Shown piece after piece: positions 8,416-18,767 of a stretch of 64,000 nt of DNA (position 1 is its first letter; each line of letters begins with the position of its first letter). Below the pieces are notes generated by a model, which was given only the letters and a program-made list of their open reading frames with translations, was not told the origin of the DNA and made no database searches. Position numbers and translations under genes: made by a program. The stretch comes from CAWBRT01 sp963832365 (GTDB lineage: Bacteria; Acidobacteriota; Terriglobia; Terriglobales; Acidobacteriaceae). The stretch lies in NCBI GenBank assembly GCA_963832365.1, contig CAWHUL010000026.1, positions 1 to 64,000 on the forward strand, given 5' to 3'.

Positions 8416-9600
8416 GTGGTGGTGAAAATCGCGGAAATGTCAGACGAGCAAATCACGGAATTCTTCGACTCACGGCTTGAGTATTGCCGATTCGATGCGC
8501 CTCTAGTTGGCGTTGATTCGGATGGACTGACCGATGCCGAAATTGACCGGCTAAAGCGGTTCGGACGAGTTGAACCAGTAGCGGAAGTTCCGGAAACGAT
8601 AGACGCGAAAATTGAACGGGAATACTTCGAGGGTTTCGATTATCTGTGTCGAGCTGATGCTCCGGAGTTCGACCTGGGCGGGGATGGTCTGTCGGATGCG
8701 GAACAAAAATTCTTAGAGGATCGCATCGAAGCAGACAATGCGGCCCGCAAAGGGCCGGGGGGATTTGTTCCGGTAACTAACACGTCGCTGGATACCTCAG
8801 GGCTCCATCGTTCGCGGCATTGCGGGCGATTCACCATGCAAGGGGTGAATTTGCAAGAAACCAAGTACCTACGGGTGAACTGCAAGTGTTGGGATTGTCG
8901 GCACTGCGGCCCGCGCAAAGCAAAGCAATACCGGCGCTCAATTGCTCGGGCGGCGGAAGCGTATCGGCTCTTTCGTTTCGTGACTCTGACCCTTGACCCC
9001 AAAATACCGTGTGTCGATTCCAAGGGGGAAGAAACAAGCCCGGTTCGCTATATCAAGATGGTCTGGGCGCGGTTGCGCACGGCATTGAAAAAGCGATTCA
9101 AGCAAGCGCCCAAGTTTATCTCCGTGATGGAGTTTCAAAAGAATACCGGGATGCCCCATTTGCACATCATCATCGACCGCTACATTGAGCAGGCTTGGAT
9201 GAAGCGTGCCTGGATGGAGGCGGGCGGCGGCGAGCACGTAGATATTCGGGGCGTATCAATGCGTGCGGTTTCGCATTACCTGACAAAGTACCTCACAAAG
9301 GAATTGCTTTGTTCTGCTCCGAAGCGGTCACGGCGCGTCACAGTGTCGCGGGGCATTACGCTGAATGAGAAACCCGCCAAAACTCATACTTGGAGTTTAA
9401 TTTGGCGGTCGATTTATGTCATGTGGAACGGGTTCGGGGGCATCGTCGACAAAGCGGATTGGGACGCGGATTTGGTGTTGTGGTCGTTCTCAATAAATTC
9501 GGACTCGACAAGAGTGCGCGGTGAAGTTTTGCAATCGCCTCCGAGCGGCACAAGTGCAGTGGCGTGGCGAAGTGGGCTCTTTGAAAATAACTGTAATTAG
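8416..9600 (+). CDS. HUH-endonuclease replication initiator (rolling-circle type)
   Basis: This 394-residue protein contains the motifs of rolling-circle Rep enzymes: motif 1 RFVTLTLDP (188-195), the metal-binding HUH motif in GMPHLHIII (H248, H250), and a two-tyrosine YLTKYLTK motif (Y288, Y292, K295). A Cys cluster (C156, C158, C161, C164) precedes motif 1, as in Reps of microvirus/filamentous-phage-like and integrative elements. The N-terminal 105 residues are unusual: two imperfect copies of an acidic unit containing DGL(T/S)DAE (about 15-48 and 70-103). Such enzymes nick one strand and stay covalently bound through tyrosine. The GTG start at 8416 is uncertain; an ATG at 8437 is the alternative. 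It lies between the hairpin pair and the AlpA-like gene. Confidence 0.85.
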   Translation: MVVKIAEMSDEQITEFFDSRLEYCRFDAPLVGVDSDGLTDAEIDRLKRFGRVEPVAEVPETIDAKIEREYFEGFDYLCRADAPEFDLGGDGLSDAEQKFLEDRIEADNAARKGPGGFVPVTNTSLDTSGLHRSRHCGRFTMQGVNLQETKYLRVNCKCWDCRHCGPRKAKQYRRSIARAAEAYRLFRFVTLTLDPKIPCVDSKGEETSPVRYIKMVWARLRTALKKRFKQAPKFISVMEFQKNTGMPHLHIIIDRYIEQAWMKRAWMEAGGGEHVDIRGVSMRAVSHYLTKYLTKELLCSAPKRSRRVTVSRGITLNEKPAKTHTWSLIWRSIYVMWNGFGGIVDKADWDADLVLWSFSINSDSTRVRGEVLQSPPSGTSAVAWRSGLFENNCN

Positions 9601-9623
9601 CGAAGTGCTCTGCGCCCGGGGCG

Positions 9624-9764
9624 GTGCCTAAGGGACGTGTCTTGGGTGGACGCCCACAAAGGATTTATATTGCGCCGAGATTTGATGTTGCGGAACGTAT
9701 TCGCCTCAAAGGGCAGGGCGCCCCGCTTTCGCTCCGGCGAGATTGGGCAAGCGCCCCTCACTAA
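9624..9764 (+). CDS. Possible 46-residue basic peptide between rep and alpA-like gene
   Basis: A GTG-started frame encodes a short basic peptide (VPKGRVLGGRPQ at its N terminus). Its GRP-then-DVAERIRLKGQG pattern is faintly like the C-terminal DNA-binding tail of serine recombinases. The ribosome binding site is poor and the peptide is short. It may be a fragment or chance. Confidence 0.25.
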   Translation: MPKGRVLGGRPQRIYIAPRFDVAERIRLKGQGAPLSLRRDWASAPH

Positions 9765-9846
9765 GGAATCACTTTGTAAAAGCGCTTCTTAAGGCCGCCG
9801 TCGTCGAGGATAAAGCAGGGTTGTTGGCCATTACAGGTGGGGATCA

Positions 9847-10056
9847 ATGGACAAAGCAATTACTAAGGAAAATGAACTCCCGCAAATCATGACAGTCGAT
9901 GAAGCGGCGACGATGCTGCGCGTTCCAAAATCGTGGGTTTACGAGCGTACGCGCCGCAGGGGCGCAGAGCAGATTCCGCACATCAAGCTTGGTAAATACC
10001 TGCGATTCGAACGAGCGTCGATTCGCACTTGGGTCGAATCAATGCGGGAGAATTGA
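9847..10056 (+). CDS. AlpA/excisionase-like helix-turn-helix protein
   Basis: This 69-residue protein consists of one MerR-like winged helix-turn-helix of the excisionase/AlpA type. The pattern is LPQIMTVDEAATMLRVPKSWVYERTR followed by PHIKLGKYLRFERASIRTW, with the conserved G-R-F turn. Such proteins bend DNA at attachment sites or activate integrase transcription. An AGGTGGGGATCA ribosome binding region precedes the ATG. It lies 76 bp upstream of the integrase start, the usual pairing of directionality factor and tyrosine recombinase. Confidence 0.8.
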   Translation: MDKAITKENELPQIMTVDEAATMLRVPKSWVYERTRRRGAEQIPHIKLGKYLRFERASIRTWVESMREN

Positions 10057-10132
10057 ATTGCTTCCCCCCGCGCCCCTCACTACACTTGCAGCCGACGCAG
10101 AACCGCCTAAGCGGGCCACGTTCGGAGGACGA

Positions 10133-11317
10133 ATGGCTCGAAATAGGCGATTTCAAGACGGTCAATTATTTAAGCGAGGTAAACGCAAGCAAGTGTGGGT
10201 TGGACGCTGGTGGGAGGATGTAATCGGGTCGGATGGTTCTCGTGGGCGAGTCCGTTGCTCGGAGATCCTCGGCGCGGTTGCCGAAATCCCAACTCGCAGG
10301 GAGGCTCGGAAGTTGCTCACGGATCGGCTCAGGCCGATTAACGCGGGCGAATACCGACCGCAGGCGACCTGGACGCTCCAGAGTTTCATTCAGGATCGCT
10401 GGCTGCCCGAAGTGCTTCCCACGCTCAAGTACTCAAGCAAACAACATTACGAATACATTACCAATCACCATCTTTTGCCGGTGTTCGGGAATGTGCAATT
10501 GCGGCTGATTTCGCGGGATGTCGTTCAAAGCTTTCTGTTCGCAAAGTTGAAGAGCGGCCTCTCCTGGAAAACCGTTAAGCATGTTCGCACGACTCTTGGC
10601 ACGATTCTTCAGGCGGCGGTGATGCAGGATTTGATCTTCGACAACCCGGTTCGGAAAACGAGGTTCCCGAGGCGGGGGCGCGTCGAAGAGAAAGCCCCGA
10701 TTTCACCGGAAAAGCTTCGGGCGTTGTTGGCGATTCTTCCCGAACCTTCGTGCTCACTTGTCTGGTTGCTGGCGCTAACCGGGCTCAGGATCGGTGAACT
10801 GCTGGCATTGCGCTGGCAGGATGTCGATTCTGCAACCGGCGTTCTCCAGGTTTGCCAAACAGTCTATGAAGGACACTTTGACGAACCGAAGAGCAAGCAT
10901 AGCAGGCGGGAGATTCCGATGAGCGGGAAGTGCAGGGAGATACTTGAAGCCCGCAAGCCCGTCGGAGTCGAGCCGAGTGCATTAGTGTTTGCCACTCGCA
11001 ACGGCACGCCGCTGTCCAGGCGGAACCTGCTCAGTCGCGAACTGAAGCCTGCATGTGAGAAAGTCGGGCTTAAGGGGGCGAACTGGCACTGGCTACGGCA
11101 CGCGTATGCGACGTTGCTCGATGCGGTCGGGACGCCCTTGGGCACGGTGCAGGCACTGCTCGGGCATTCATCCTCGGAGATCACGCGTGAGGTCTACTTG
11201 CACTCGATTCCGGCGGATGCGCGCACGGCAGTGGAGAAAGTTGAAGGATTGGTAATTGGACCCAAATGGACCCAAGTTGCGGAGGAGCCCGCAACCGTGA
11301 GTACTCTAATACATTGA
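10133..11317 (+). CDS. Tyrosine-family site-specific integrase
   Basis: This protein has 394 residues from the ATG at 10133, chosen because GGAGG precedes it and the sequence matches the AP2-like N-terminal arm of phage integrases (GQLFKRGKRKQVWVGRWW). A SAM-like core-binding domain spans about 80-170 and the catalytic domain about 190-365. Catalytic residues are visible: R219 (TGLRIGE), H319 and R322 (HWLRH), H345 (LGHSS) and the nucleophile Y355 (EVYLHS). The stop is 16 bp from the 3' end of tRNA-Pro, whose end is therefore the likely attachment site. Residues about 175-270 are duplicated at the left edge of the window. Confidence 0.93.
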   Translation: MARNRRFQDGQLFKRGKRKQVWVGRWWEDVIGSDGSRGRVRCSEILGAVAEIPTRREARKLLTDRLRPINAGEYRPQATWTLQSFIQDRWLPEVLPTLKYSSKQHYEYITNHHLLPVFGNVQLRLISRDVVQSFLFAKLKSGLSWKTVKHVRTTLGTILQAAVMQDLIFDNPVRKTRFPRRGRVEEKAPISPEKLRALLAILPEPSCSLVWLLALTGLRIGELLALRWQDVDSATGVLQVCQTVYEGHFDEPKSKHSRREIPMSGKCREILEARKPVGVEPSALVFATRNGTPLSRRNLLSRELKPACEKVGLKGANWHWLRHAYATLLDAVGTPLGTVQALLGHSSSEITREVYLHSIPADARTAVEKVEGLVIGPKWTQVAEEPATVSTLIH

Positions 11318-11332
11318 TTCTATGGGATTAGT

Positions 11333-11409
<77 letters not shown>

Positions 11410-11673
11410 ACGATGGACTGCTTTCACGCACTTGCGCGAACACTGTGTCCAAAAGCATTCTAGCACAGTGGTTCGGATGATGAATGCGGCGGAGGTCCAA
11501 ACCTTCTTATCCCGGCGGGTAAGCTTATCCTTCGCCGTGAGATTCTGCCCTCCACCGTGGCCGAGGAGTTGTGGCTCATATATCTGGGCCGGTGATGATC
11601 GATCCAATAATAGAGCCCATGCCGCGGCGCGAAGCCTGCCGCGATGATGCGGGCGTTGGGCTCCCGCGGGCGG
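11410..11673. other. Spacer between tRNA-Pro and livH, no gene seen
   Basis: 264 bp upstream of tRNA-Pro (on its strand) and downstream of livH. It should contain the tRNA promoter and the end of the liv transcript. No terminator hairpin with a T-run was identified. Confidence 0.4.
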
Positions 11674-12507
11674 TCACACTTCTAGCGGCTTGAAGACGAG
11701 CACGACACCCATTACGACGAACACCATGGTCTCGGCGGCCGGTCCCCAGAAGCGTGCTGTCATGGCGATCAGCAATCCCAAGGCGAAGGCGGCCAGAAAT
11801 GTTCCCCGCAAGCTGCCCATTCCACCTACGATAACGACGGCAAAGCAAAGCAGGAGAACATGAAATCCCATGTAGGGATGGATCGATGTGATAGGGGCGT
11901 ACAGGATTCCGCCCAAAGCTGCGAGGCTGCTGCCGAGAACAAAGATGAAAGAAAAATGGCGGTCCACGTCGATGCCCATGGCGCGAACGGCATCCTTGTC
12001 GTCGAGGCCCGCGACGACGATCTTGCCCACAATCACCCGACGGAAGAACACAACCAGAGCGCCATGGATCAGGAACGCAGTTGCGATGATGACCAGGCGA
12101 TAGACGGGGACTGAGACTCCGAGCACTTGCACGTCCGACCCAATCGGATCGCTTAGAGGAATCGGCGTGGCTCCCCATATCCACTTAATGGCATCCACCC
12201 CGATCAGCAGAACCGCGTAGGTCGCGATGATGGCATAGTCGAGGGATGCGCCATACAGTCGCCGGATGACAAAGGCTTCGATCACCCACGAGATGGGCAG
12301 CACGAGCGCAACGCCGACCGCCACCGAAGCCAGAAATCCAACCCCCAGAGTGCGCATGGACGTAATGAGCATGTAGGGGCCGAGGGTGTAGACCAGGGCG
12401 TGCGCGAAGTTAACGATCCGCATCGTGCCGAAGGTGAGCGACAGTCCGATGGAGATGATATAAAGAATTCCCCCGATCGTCAGGCCGTACACGAGTGTTC
12501 CGATCAT
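11674..12507 (-). CDS. livH: Branched-chain-type ABC transporter permease (LivH)
   Basis: This 277-residue LivH-family permease begins MIGTLVYGLTIGGILYIISIGLSLTFG. It carries the family's signature about 30 residues in (MRIVNFAHALVYTLGPYM) and ends with the conserved IVGGMGSLRGTFLAAFALGLL. About eight membrane helices are apparent. The ATG at 12507 overlaps the stop of the upstream livM by four bases (ATGA), so translation is coupled; a longer frame going further upstream would be antisense-free but overlaps livM completely and is not used. With LivM it forms the inner-membrane channel of a hydrophobic amino acid, amide or aromatic-acid importer. It is the last gene of the gntR-liv operon. 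Confidence 0.92.
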   Translation of the reverse strand: MIGTLVYGLTIGGILYIISIGLSLTFGTMRIVNFAHALVYTLGPYMLITSMRTLGVGFLASVAVGVALVLPISWVIEAFVIRRLYGASLDYAIIATYAVLLIGVDAIKWIWGATPIPLSDPIGSDVQVLGVSVPVYRLVIIATAFLIHGALVVFFRRVIVGKIVVAGLDDKDAVRAMGIDVDRHFSFIFVLGSSLAALGGILYAPITSIHPYMGFHVLLLCFAVVIVGGMGSLRGTFLAAFALGLLIAMTARFWGPAAETMVFVVMGVVLVFKPLEV

Positions 12508-13448
12508 CGGCTCTCCTTGACAGGCCCCGCCGGCCGCAGCAGCCTCAAGAGCGCCCCCCAGATGCCCGTCCGGAAGCGGAATACCAGCACCAGCAGTCCG
12601 ACGCCCAGGAACAGCTCCCAACGGGAGATGTAGGTAGCCAGGTAATTGCTGATCGCCATGAAGACCACGCCGCCAATCACCGCGCCGTACAAAGTTCCGG
12701 CGCCGCCGATGAGCACCGCGAAGATCACCTCCACGTTGCGCGTGGGATCGATGAAGCTTGGCGTGGCGTAGCCGTAGTTCATGATGGAAAGGGCTCCCGA
12801 AAGCCCGGCAACGGCTGCCGAAATCATGAAGGCTGTCCACTTGTAACGGAACGTGTTGTAGCCGAGGAATTGAGCGCGGGTCTCGTTCTCCTTGATCATG
12901 CGCAAGAGAATGCCGAACGGCGAAGATGTCAGCCGCCTCAGCAGCGCGAAGACGAGCAGCAACACCAGCAGCGAAAAGCCGAACATGATCTTTCTGTTTT
13001 GCAGATTGAAGAAGCCAATCGTCTGGAAGGTGGCCGACTGGCCATCCTCTCCACCGGTGTATTTGGCGAATGCGATCAGGACGAGAAAATATCCGACCTG
13101 GTTGAAGGCCAGATTGATGAGGGCAAAGGCGGCGCCTGTCGTGCGCACGATAATCGGCCCAATGATCGCTCCCAGCGCTGCGCTGGCCGCTACGGCGAAG
13201 GCGAGCGCCAGAAAAGGGTTCGTGGAGACGTGCTCGGTGAACAGCATGATGCCGTACGCGCCCGCGCCGAGGAACAGCATGTGCCCGAAGGAGAGGCGGC
13301 CCATGAACCCGTACAGGAGGTCATAGGAGAGCACGAAGATGCAGAAGATGATGAAGTCCGTGGTCCGCTGCGTCTTGAGGACCGGCATCAAGAGCAGAAA
13401 ACATGCGCCCATCAGCACGGTAGGGATACGCTTCAGAGCGGTGGTCAT
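12504..13448 (-). CDS. livM: Branched-chain-type ABC transporter permease (LivM)
   Basis: This 314-residue LivM-family permease has around nine hydrophobic helices. It carries the family motif DLLYGFMGRLSFGHMLFLGAGAYG near residues 43-66. The cytoplasmic coupling loop region SSPFGILLRMIKENETRAQFLGYN is the EAA-like segment contacting the ATPases. A second conserved block, IGGAGTLYGAVIGGVVF, lies near residue 250. Start and stop overlap livF and livH by four bases each, which is typical of this operon. Together with LivH it moves the ligand delivered by the periplasmic protein LivK. Confidence 0.92.
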   Translation of the reverse strand: MTTALKRIPTVLMGACFLLLMPVLKTQRTTDFIIFCIFVLSYDLLYGFMGRLSFGHMLFLGAGAYGIMLFTEHVSTNPFLALAFAVAASAALGAIIGPIIVRTTGAAFALINLAFNQVGYFLVLIAFAKYTGGEDGQSATFQTIGFFNLQNRKIMFGFSLLVLLLVFALLRRLTSSPFGILLRMIKENETRAQFLGYNTFRYKWTAFMISAAVAGLSGALSIMNYGYATPSFIDPTRNVEVIFAVLIGGAGTLYGAVIGGVVFMAISNYLATYISRWELFLGVGLLVLVFRFRTGIWGALLRLLRPAGPVKESR

Positions 13449-14142
13449 ACATTTCTCTCCAGCGCCCCGGCGAATTCGATTTCCTCGCGGGACGACAGCT
13501 CTTCCACCACCTTGCCCTCCTTCATTGCGTAAACGCGGTCAGCCAGCCGGGCGACGACCGGCAGGTTCTGTTCGACGATCAGGCAGGAGAGCCGCCCCTT
13601 CATGTCCGAGAGCAGCCGAAAGATATCCTCGATAACGCCGGCGGCCAGCCCTTCGGTCGGCTCATCGATGAGCAGGAGTTTCGGATTCCCCACCAAGGCC
13701 CGCGCGATCAGCAGAATCTGGCGCTGACCGCCGCTGAGCCCTCCCGCCAGAGTGTCCAAGAACTTCTCCATCGGGGGAAACATTCCCGAGAGCCGCGCCA
13801 CGGAGTCGGTCAGCTTCTCGCCCGTGATATAGGCGGCCAGTTCGAGGTTCTCGCGAACCGTCAGCTTTGCGAAGACACGCTTGTCCTGGGCGACGTAGCG
13901 GATCCCAAGCCGGGCCACTTTTTCCGGGGCTAGCCCGGCAAGCTCTTTACCGTCGAAATGCACGCGGCCAGCGCTTGCGGGGAGAAAGCCGGCGATGCTC
14001 TTCAGCAGCGTAGTCTTGCCGGCGCCGTTTCTGCCGGCGATGAAGACCATTTCGCCCGCTTCGACCTTCAGCGACACGCCGTGCAGAACTTTGGCGATGC
14101 CATAGGAGACGTCAATGCGATCCACCAGCAGGAGAGGACTGC

Positions 14143-14158
<16 letters not shown>
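13445..14158 (-). CDS. livF: Branched-chain-type ABC transporter ATPase (LivF)
   Basis: This 237-residue ABC ATPase of the LivF type has Walker A GRNGAGKTT (about 43-51), the Q-loop region, the signature LSGGQRQ, Walker B LLLIDEPTEGLA and an H-loop-equivalent (IVEQN). It pairs with LivG to power the LivHM channel. Its start overlaps the 3' end of livG by 16 bases. It is intact, unlike its partner livG. Confidence 0.92.
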
Positions 14159-14959
<801 letters not shown>

Positions 14960-15033
14960 ATCGTTGCGCAAACGACCAACCTCCACCGGAAAGGGCGGGG
15001 GAAGATCCCCCGCCGGTCCCGTTCCCTTCCCGG

Positions 15034-16285
15034 CTAATACCCGAGGGCCGAGAGCGGTGGAAGGTAATCCTCTCCCGTGTAAACGCCGATTACTTTCACC
15101 AGGTCCCACTTGGGGTCTTTGCGTTCGGCTGCGCCTTTCCCCACGACGACGAAAGCTCCGTACTTAAAGAGCGGCTGATGGTCTTGACGCCATGTGCCTG
15201 GCCCCTTCATGGAATCGAACGTTGGCGACTTCATCAGCGCTGCGGAAGCGGCAGCGCTATTGGTCGATTGAGCCAGTTCGATGGCGCGCAGAGCCTGCTT
15301 GGTCCCGATGTACGCCATCGCGGAATAGGGATCAGGCGGATATCCATATTCCTTGCGGTACTTCTGGGTAAACTCGTCCGCCGCCTTTACCACGGAGGCG
15401 TCACGAAAGCCCTTCATGTCGTAGTACCAGGACATCAGCGAGTACACCCCGGCCAAGGCCTCAGGCGGAACACCGCTGCCAAAGGCATTGGTCATCCAGT
15501 CGAACCAGATTTTCGAATGTCTTCTTGAGACCGACTTCGTTGGCCTGCTTGAGGACGCCGATCGCGTCCACTCCCCAGTGGGCAAGCATCACGATGTCAG
15601 GCTTCATCTCGGAAATCTTGTTGAGATAAGGCGTGAAATCGCTGGTGCCTACCGGCGACTCCAGGTATTCCGCCTTCACGCCGGATTTAGCAAGGGCGTC
15701 CTTGGCCCCGGCCCATTGGTCCTGGCCGAAGGCATAGGCCGGTCCGAAAAAGACGATCTTCTTCAGCTTCAAATTATTGATGATGTAAGAGGCACTAGCA
15801 TAACCGCAGGCATAAGCGCTGCCGTGAATAGCGAAGGTGGAAGGTGCGATCTCGCTTTTGTCAAACATCCGCAGGGCAACCACGTTGACAGGGAAATACA
15901 GCACCGGGCTCTTCTTCACTTCCTTGTTCAGAGCGCCGGAAAGAGGAGCGAAGGTCTGCCCGACGATGATTTGAACCTTCTCCTCCTCGATAAGTTCGCG
16001 GTAGCGGCGGATGGCCACATCGGGCTTATTCTCGTCGTCGCGAACGACAAACTCGACGGGCAGTTTGCGGTTACCCATCTTGATGCCGCCGGCTGCGTTG
16101 ATCTCTTTGATCGCCAGTTTGGCGCCATCGAGCTGCAGCGGACCGATCGGCGATCCTGGCCCGGTGAGCCCGAACATCAAGCCCACCTTGATCTTGTCGG
16201 GGTCCGCCCCGTAGGCGGGACAAAACAGCCCGAACACGACGACAAGTGCGGCAATGCTCTTCCACATCGTTCTGCGATTAGGCAT
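15034..16285 (-). pseudogene. livK: Branched-chain-type ABC substrate-binding protein (LivK), one frameshift
   Basis: The protein starts with a Sec signal peptide (MPNRRTMWKSIAALVVVFGL, cleavage after AYG) and the type I periplasmic binding fold (KIKVGLMFGLTGPGS, QLDGAKLAIKEINAAGGI). It breaks at about 15516, where one extra base after KKT shifts the frame. The second part resumes KIWFDWMTNAFGSG and runs to 15034. Corrected length is about 416 residues, normal for the ABC amide/urea/hydrophobic amino acid family. Its ATG overlaps the stop of the gntR gene by eight bases, tying the regulator to the transporter. The ligand is unknown; the neighbouring molybdenum hydroxylase suggests an aromatic or N-heterocyclic compound. 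Confidence 0.85.
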
Positions 16286-16994
16286 GTGAAGCCTCCTTCA
16301 TCTTTATGGATCCTTTTCCGTTGGGTTGCATATCAGGCGACCGTTTTCCATCTGCCAAAGTTAGTAGCGTCAGCATTGTCCTGTTGTGCTCCCGGAACGC
16401 GGCATCGGCCCCGATCGCGTCCCTTGCCCGCAAGGCGAAGACGATGTTCCGGTGGTCCGCCAGGAGTTGAGACAGTATCGGGGTGATCTGCATTCCGATA
16501 GGGCGGGCCTTGTGCTCGATTCCTTCCAGTATCTCCTGCAGGAAGGCGTTGCCGGAGGCGGCGTACATCAATTCGTGGAAACGAAAATCTTCGCAAGAGT
16601 AAGCCACCAGGTCCCCGCGCTGCACAATCGCCTCCTGCTTCCGCAGCGACTGTTCCATCTTTTCAATCGTTCTGTCTGTTATCCGTGAAGCGGCAATGCC
16701 GGCGGCCATACCCTCCAGAACCTCGCGCACCGTGTAAAGCTCGACCGCAGCTTTCCGCGTGAGCTCCACCAGGAAAACACCGCGGTTGCGGACGCTGCGC
16801 AGAAGCCCTTCCTGCTCCAGCTTCCGTATCGCTTCCCAAATGGGAGTCCGGCTTGCGCCCAGTTTCCTTGCCAGATCCTCCACGTTGAGCCGGCTGCCGG
16901 GCAGAAAACGGTGCTCGGCGATCATCGCCTTGATCCTGCCGTACGCCGCTTCGCCCAAGCTGATGTTGACCAGCTTTTTCGTGGTCGCCCCCAT
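16278..16994 (-). CDS. GntR-family (FadR/FCD) transcriptional regulator
   Basis: This 238-residue regulator has an N-terminal winged helix-turn-helix (about 15-75; AYGRIKAMIAEHRFLPGSRLNVEDLARKL, then SRTPIWEAIRKLEQEGLL). The C-terminal FCD domain (about 85-215) shows the usual acidic and histidine metal/ligand positions, including DFRFHELMY and DHRNIVFAL. It is the first gene of the liv operon and overlaps livK. It therefore probably controls the transporter and itself in response to the imported acid or its CoA derivative. Confidence 0.9.
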   Translation of the reverse strand: MGATTKKLVNISLGEAAYGRIKAMIAEHRFLPGSRLNVEDLARKLGASRTPIWEAIRKLEQEGLLRSVRNRGVFLVELTRKAAVELYTVREVLEGMAAGIAASRITDRTIEKMEQSLRKQEAIVQRGDLVAYSCEDFRFHELMYAASGNAFLQEILEGIEHKARPIGMQITPILSQLLADHRNIVFALRARDAIGADAAFREHNRTMLTLLTLADGKRSPDMQPNGKGSIKMKEASHA

Positions 16995-17314
16995 GCATCA
17001 GCGCGTCGTTGACTGGGACCGATAGCTATGGACGATACGCAGAGCCATGCAAATGGGTCAATAAAATGTGCTGACGAGTTGCACCACACACGATATCAAA
17101 CGCCCGGTCAGTGTCAATGAATTTCATGAAACATGAAGCATGAGAAGTTTGCAATTGAAGGAGAGAGTTCGGGAGTTGGGCCTCAAGATTCCAAAAGGGT
17201 CAAGATGTTCGGCCATCACCAAGCCTCACGACCATACCCATGCAAGGGGTTTCCGCAAGGAGATGACGGCCTCATGTTACCGGACGGCATATTGCCGACA
17301 ACAAATGTATCTGC
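16995..17314. other. Intergenic region upstream of gntR, no firm gene
   Basis: This 320-bp stretch holds the promoter region of the gntR-liv operon and the downstream end of the hydroxylase operon. A short plus-strand frame from 17140 (MRSLQLKERVRELGLKIPKG) has GC-rich, plausible coding character for about 20 residues, then runs into the reverse strand of the iron-sulfur subunit. It may be a gene remnant. No terminator was identified. Confidence 0.4.
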
Positions 17315-17857
17315 TCACGCCAATTCTTGCGCAGCCGTTTCAATCGCTTGAAGAATTTTAGTGTAGCCGGTACACCGACATAGATTTCCAGAAATCGCTT
17401 CTTTGATCTCCTCCGCTGATGGCTTTGGATTCTTATCCAACAAAGCCTTCGCCGTCAAAACCATGCCTGGCGTACAGTACCCACACTGTATCGCACCGGC
17501 GTCGATAAAGGCTTGCTGAACAGGATGAAGGTGCTCTTCATCGCCCAGCCCCTCGATGGTCAGCACTTTCTTGCCCGCAACCATTGCAGTCAACAAGATG
17601 CAAGAGCGTACTGCGGTGCCGTCAACTATCACCGTACATGCGCCACAGTCGCCTGTGCCACACGCCTTCTTTGTGCCAGTTAATCCAAAGCTTTCCCGCA
17701 GAGTGTCAATCAATGTTTCCTTAACGTCAACCGCTACTGAGACCGCTTTATCGTTTAGGGTGAACGTAATGGAGACGCCCCTCGAGGGACTGACGCGGTT
17801 CTGTTCGTCACGCGTCACTTGACTGTCGATTTCGGCCAGATGCATATCAAGAGCCAC
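17315..17857 (-). CDS. Molybdenum hydroxylase, [2Fe-2S] small subunit
   Basis: This protein has 180 residues from the GTG at 17857, chosen because GGAGGAG lies eight bases upstream and the start follows the preceding gene's stop by one base. It has two [2Fe-2S] sites. A plant-type ferredoxin domain carries CGTGDCGACTVIVDG and a following RSC, and an all-helical domain carries CGYCTPG and CRCTGY. It passes electrons from the molybdopterin subunit to FAD in xanthine-dehydrogenase-family enzymes such as CO dehydrogenase, nicotinate, isoquinoline or 4-hydroxybenzoyl-CoA oxidoreductases. The specific substrate cannot be read from this subunit. Confidence 0.92.
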   Translation of the reverse strand: MALDMHLAEIDSQVTRDEQNRVSPSRGVSITFTLNDKAVSVAVDVKETLIDTLRESFGLTGTKKACGTGDCGACTVIVDGTAVRSCILLTAMVAGKKVLTIEGLGDEEHLHPVQQAFIDAGAIQCGYCTPGMVLTAKALLDKNPKPSAEEIKEAISGNLCRCTGYTKILQAIETAAQELA

Positions 17858-17858
17858 G

Positions 17859-18767
17859 TTAGTTTCTCCTCCCCAATACTTCGGCATAGGCTTTGTTAAT
17901 GGCCCGCTCCACTACGACCCCGATTACCGCTTCCTTATACTCGCGCTCTGCCTTGGCGGTAGGCCTCGCGTCGAAAAGTTCATTGCCGGGACCGCCCAAG
18001 GCCACCTCCGCGGGCACAACGCCCTTGATAGCCGACGCATGATCAGCGACCTTCTTGCCGGTAAGAATTTTTTCCAGGCTATAGGCCCTGACCGTCACCT
18101 TGTTGACCGATCCCATCGCGATAACGATGTCGCGGCAAATGTCCCCGTCGACCGTCAAACGCACGGCGGCGGATACTTCGGCAATATCCTGTGCTTTCCG
18201 CTTGGCCAACTTCACAAAAGCGCTGGCGGTATTGACGCCAGGGATGACGGGTATGCGGATCTCCTCAATCAATTCGTTGGCCGCGAGCGCATTCTTGCGG
18301 TAGCCCACAACCAGGTCCGCAAGTTTGATGATCCTTCTTCCCTGTTTGCTTGCGGCGACGACCTCGGCATCGAGGGCCATCAGCGCCACGTTGCAATCGG
18401 CTGCCGGTACGGCCGTGCCGAGGTTTCCCGCGGGAGTTCCGACAGCTCTGATGGGCGGGGACCCGACCTCCAGCACCGCCTGCTTCAGCGCGGAGAACTG
18501 GCTGCACAAAGGCGAATCCAGAACCTCCTTATAGGTCACCGCTCCGCCGATACGGACAAACCCGCCGCTTTCCGCTATTCCCTTAAGTTCGGCGATCCCC
18601 TGGATATAAACGATCGCCGTCGGATCGATCGTGCCATTCGCAATCTTTTCGACGATGTCCGTTCCGCCGTTAACGATCACAGCCTGCTGCTGGTACTTAT
18701 CCAGCAATTCCAAAGCGCCAGCAAGGCTGTTGGGGCTATAAAACTCGGTTCCGACCATTTCCCCCAC
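17859..18767 (-). CDS. Molybdenum hydroxylase, FAD-binding subunit
   Basis: This 302-residue protein is of the CoxM/XdhB type. The FAD-binding half has VNGGTDIVEKIANG (about 34-46) and the conserved GNLGTAVPAADCNVALMAL (about 113-131). The C-terminal CO-dehydrogenase flavoprotein domain follows, with VRAYSLEKILTGKK. It accepts electrons from the iron-sulfur subunit and hands them to NAD or another carrier. Its start overlaps the end of the large subunit by 32 bases and its TAA is one base from the GTG of the small subunit, so all three are co-translated. Confidence 0.92.
   Translation of the reverse strand: MGEMVGTEFYSPNSLAGALELLDKYQQQAVIVNGGTDIVEKIANGTIDPTAIVYIQGIAELKGIAESGGFVRIGGAVTYKEVLDSPLCSQFSALKQAVLEVGSPPIRAVGTPAGNLGTAVPAADCNVALMALDAEVVAASKQGRRIIKLADLVVGYRKNALAANELIEEIRIPVIPGVNTASAFVKLAKRKAQDIAEVSAAVRLTVDGDICRDIVIAMGSVNKVTVRAYSLEKILTGKKVADHASAIKGVVPAEVALGGPGNELFDARPTAKAEREYKEAVIGVVVERAINKAYAEVLGRRN

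Noticed and set aside
12495..13532. Long plus-strand frame of 345 codons
   Set aside because: It is exactly antisense to livM, which has full family motifs and operon overlaps; the plus-strand product is low-complexity and charged.
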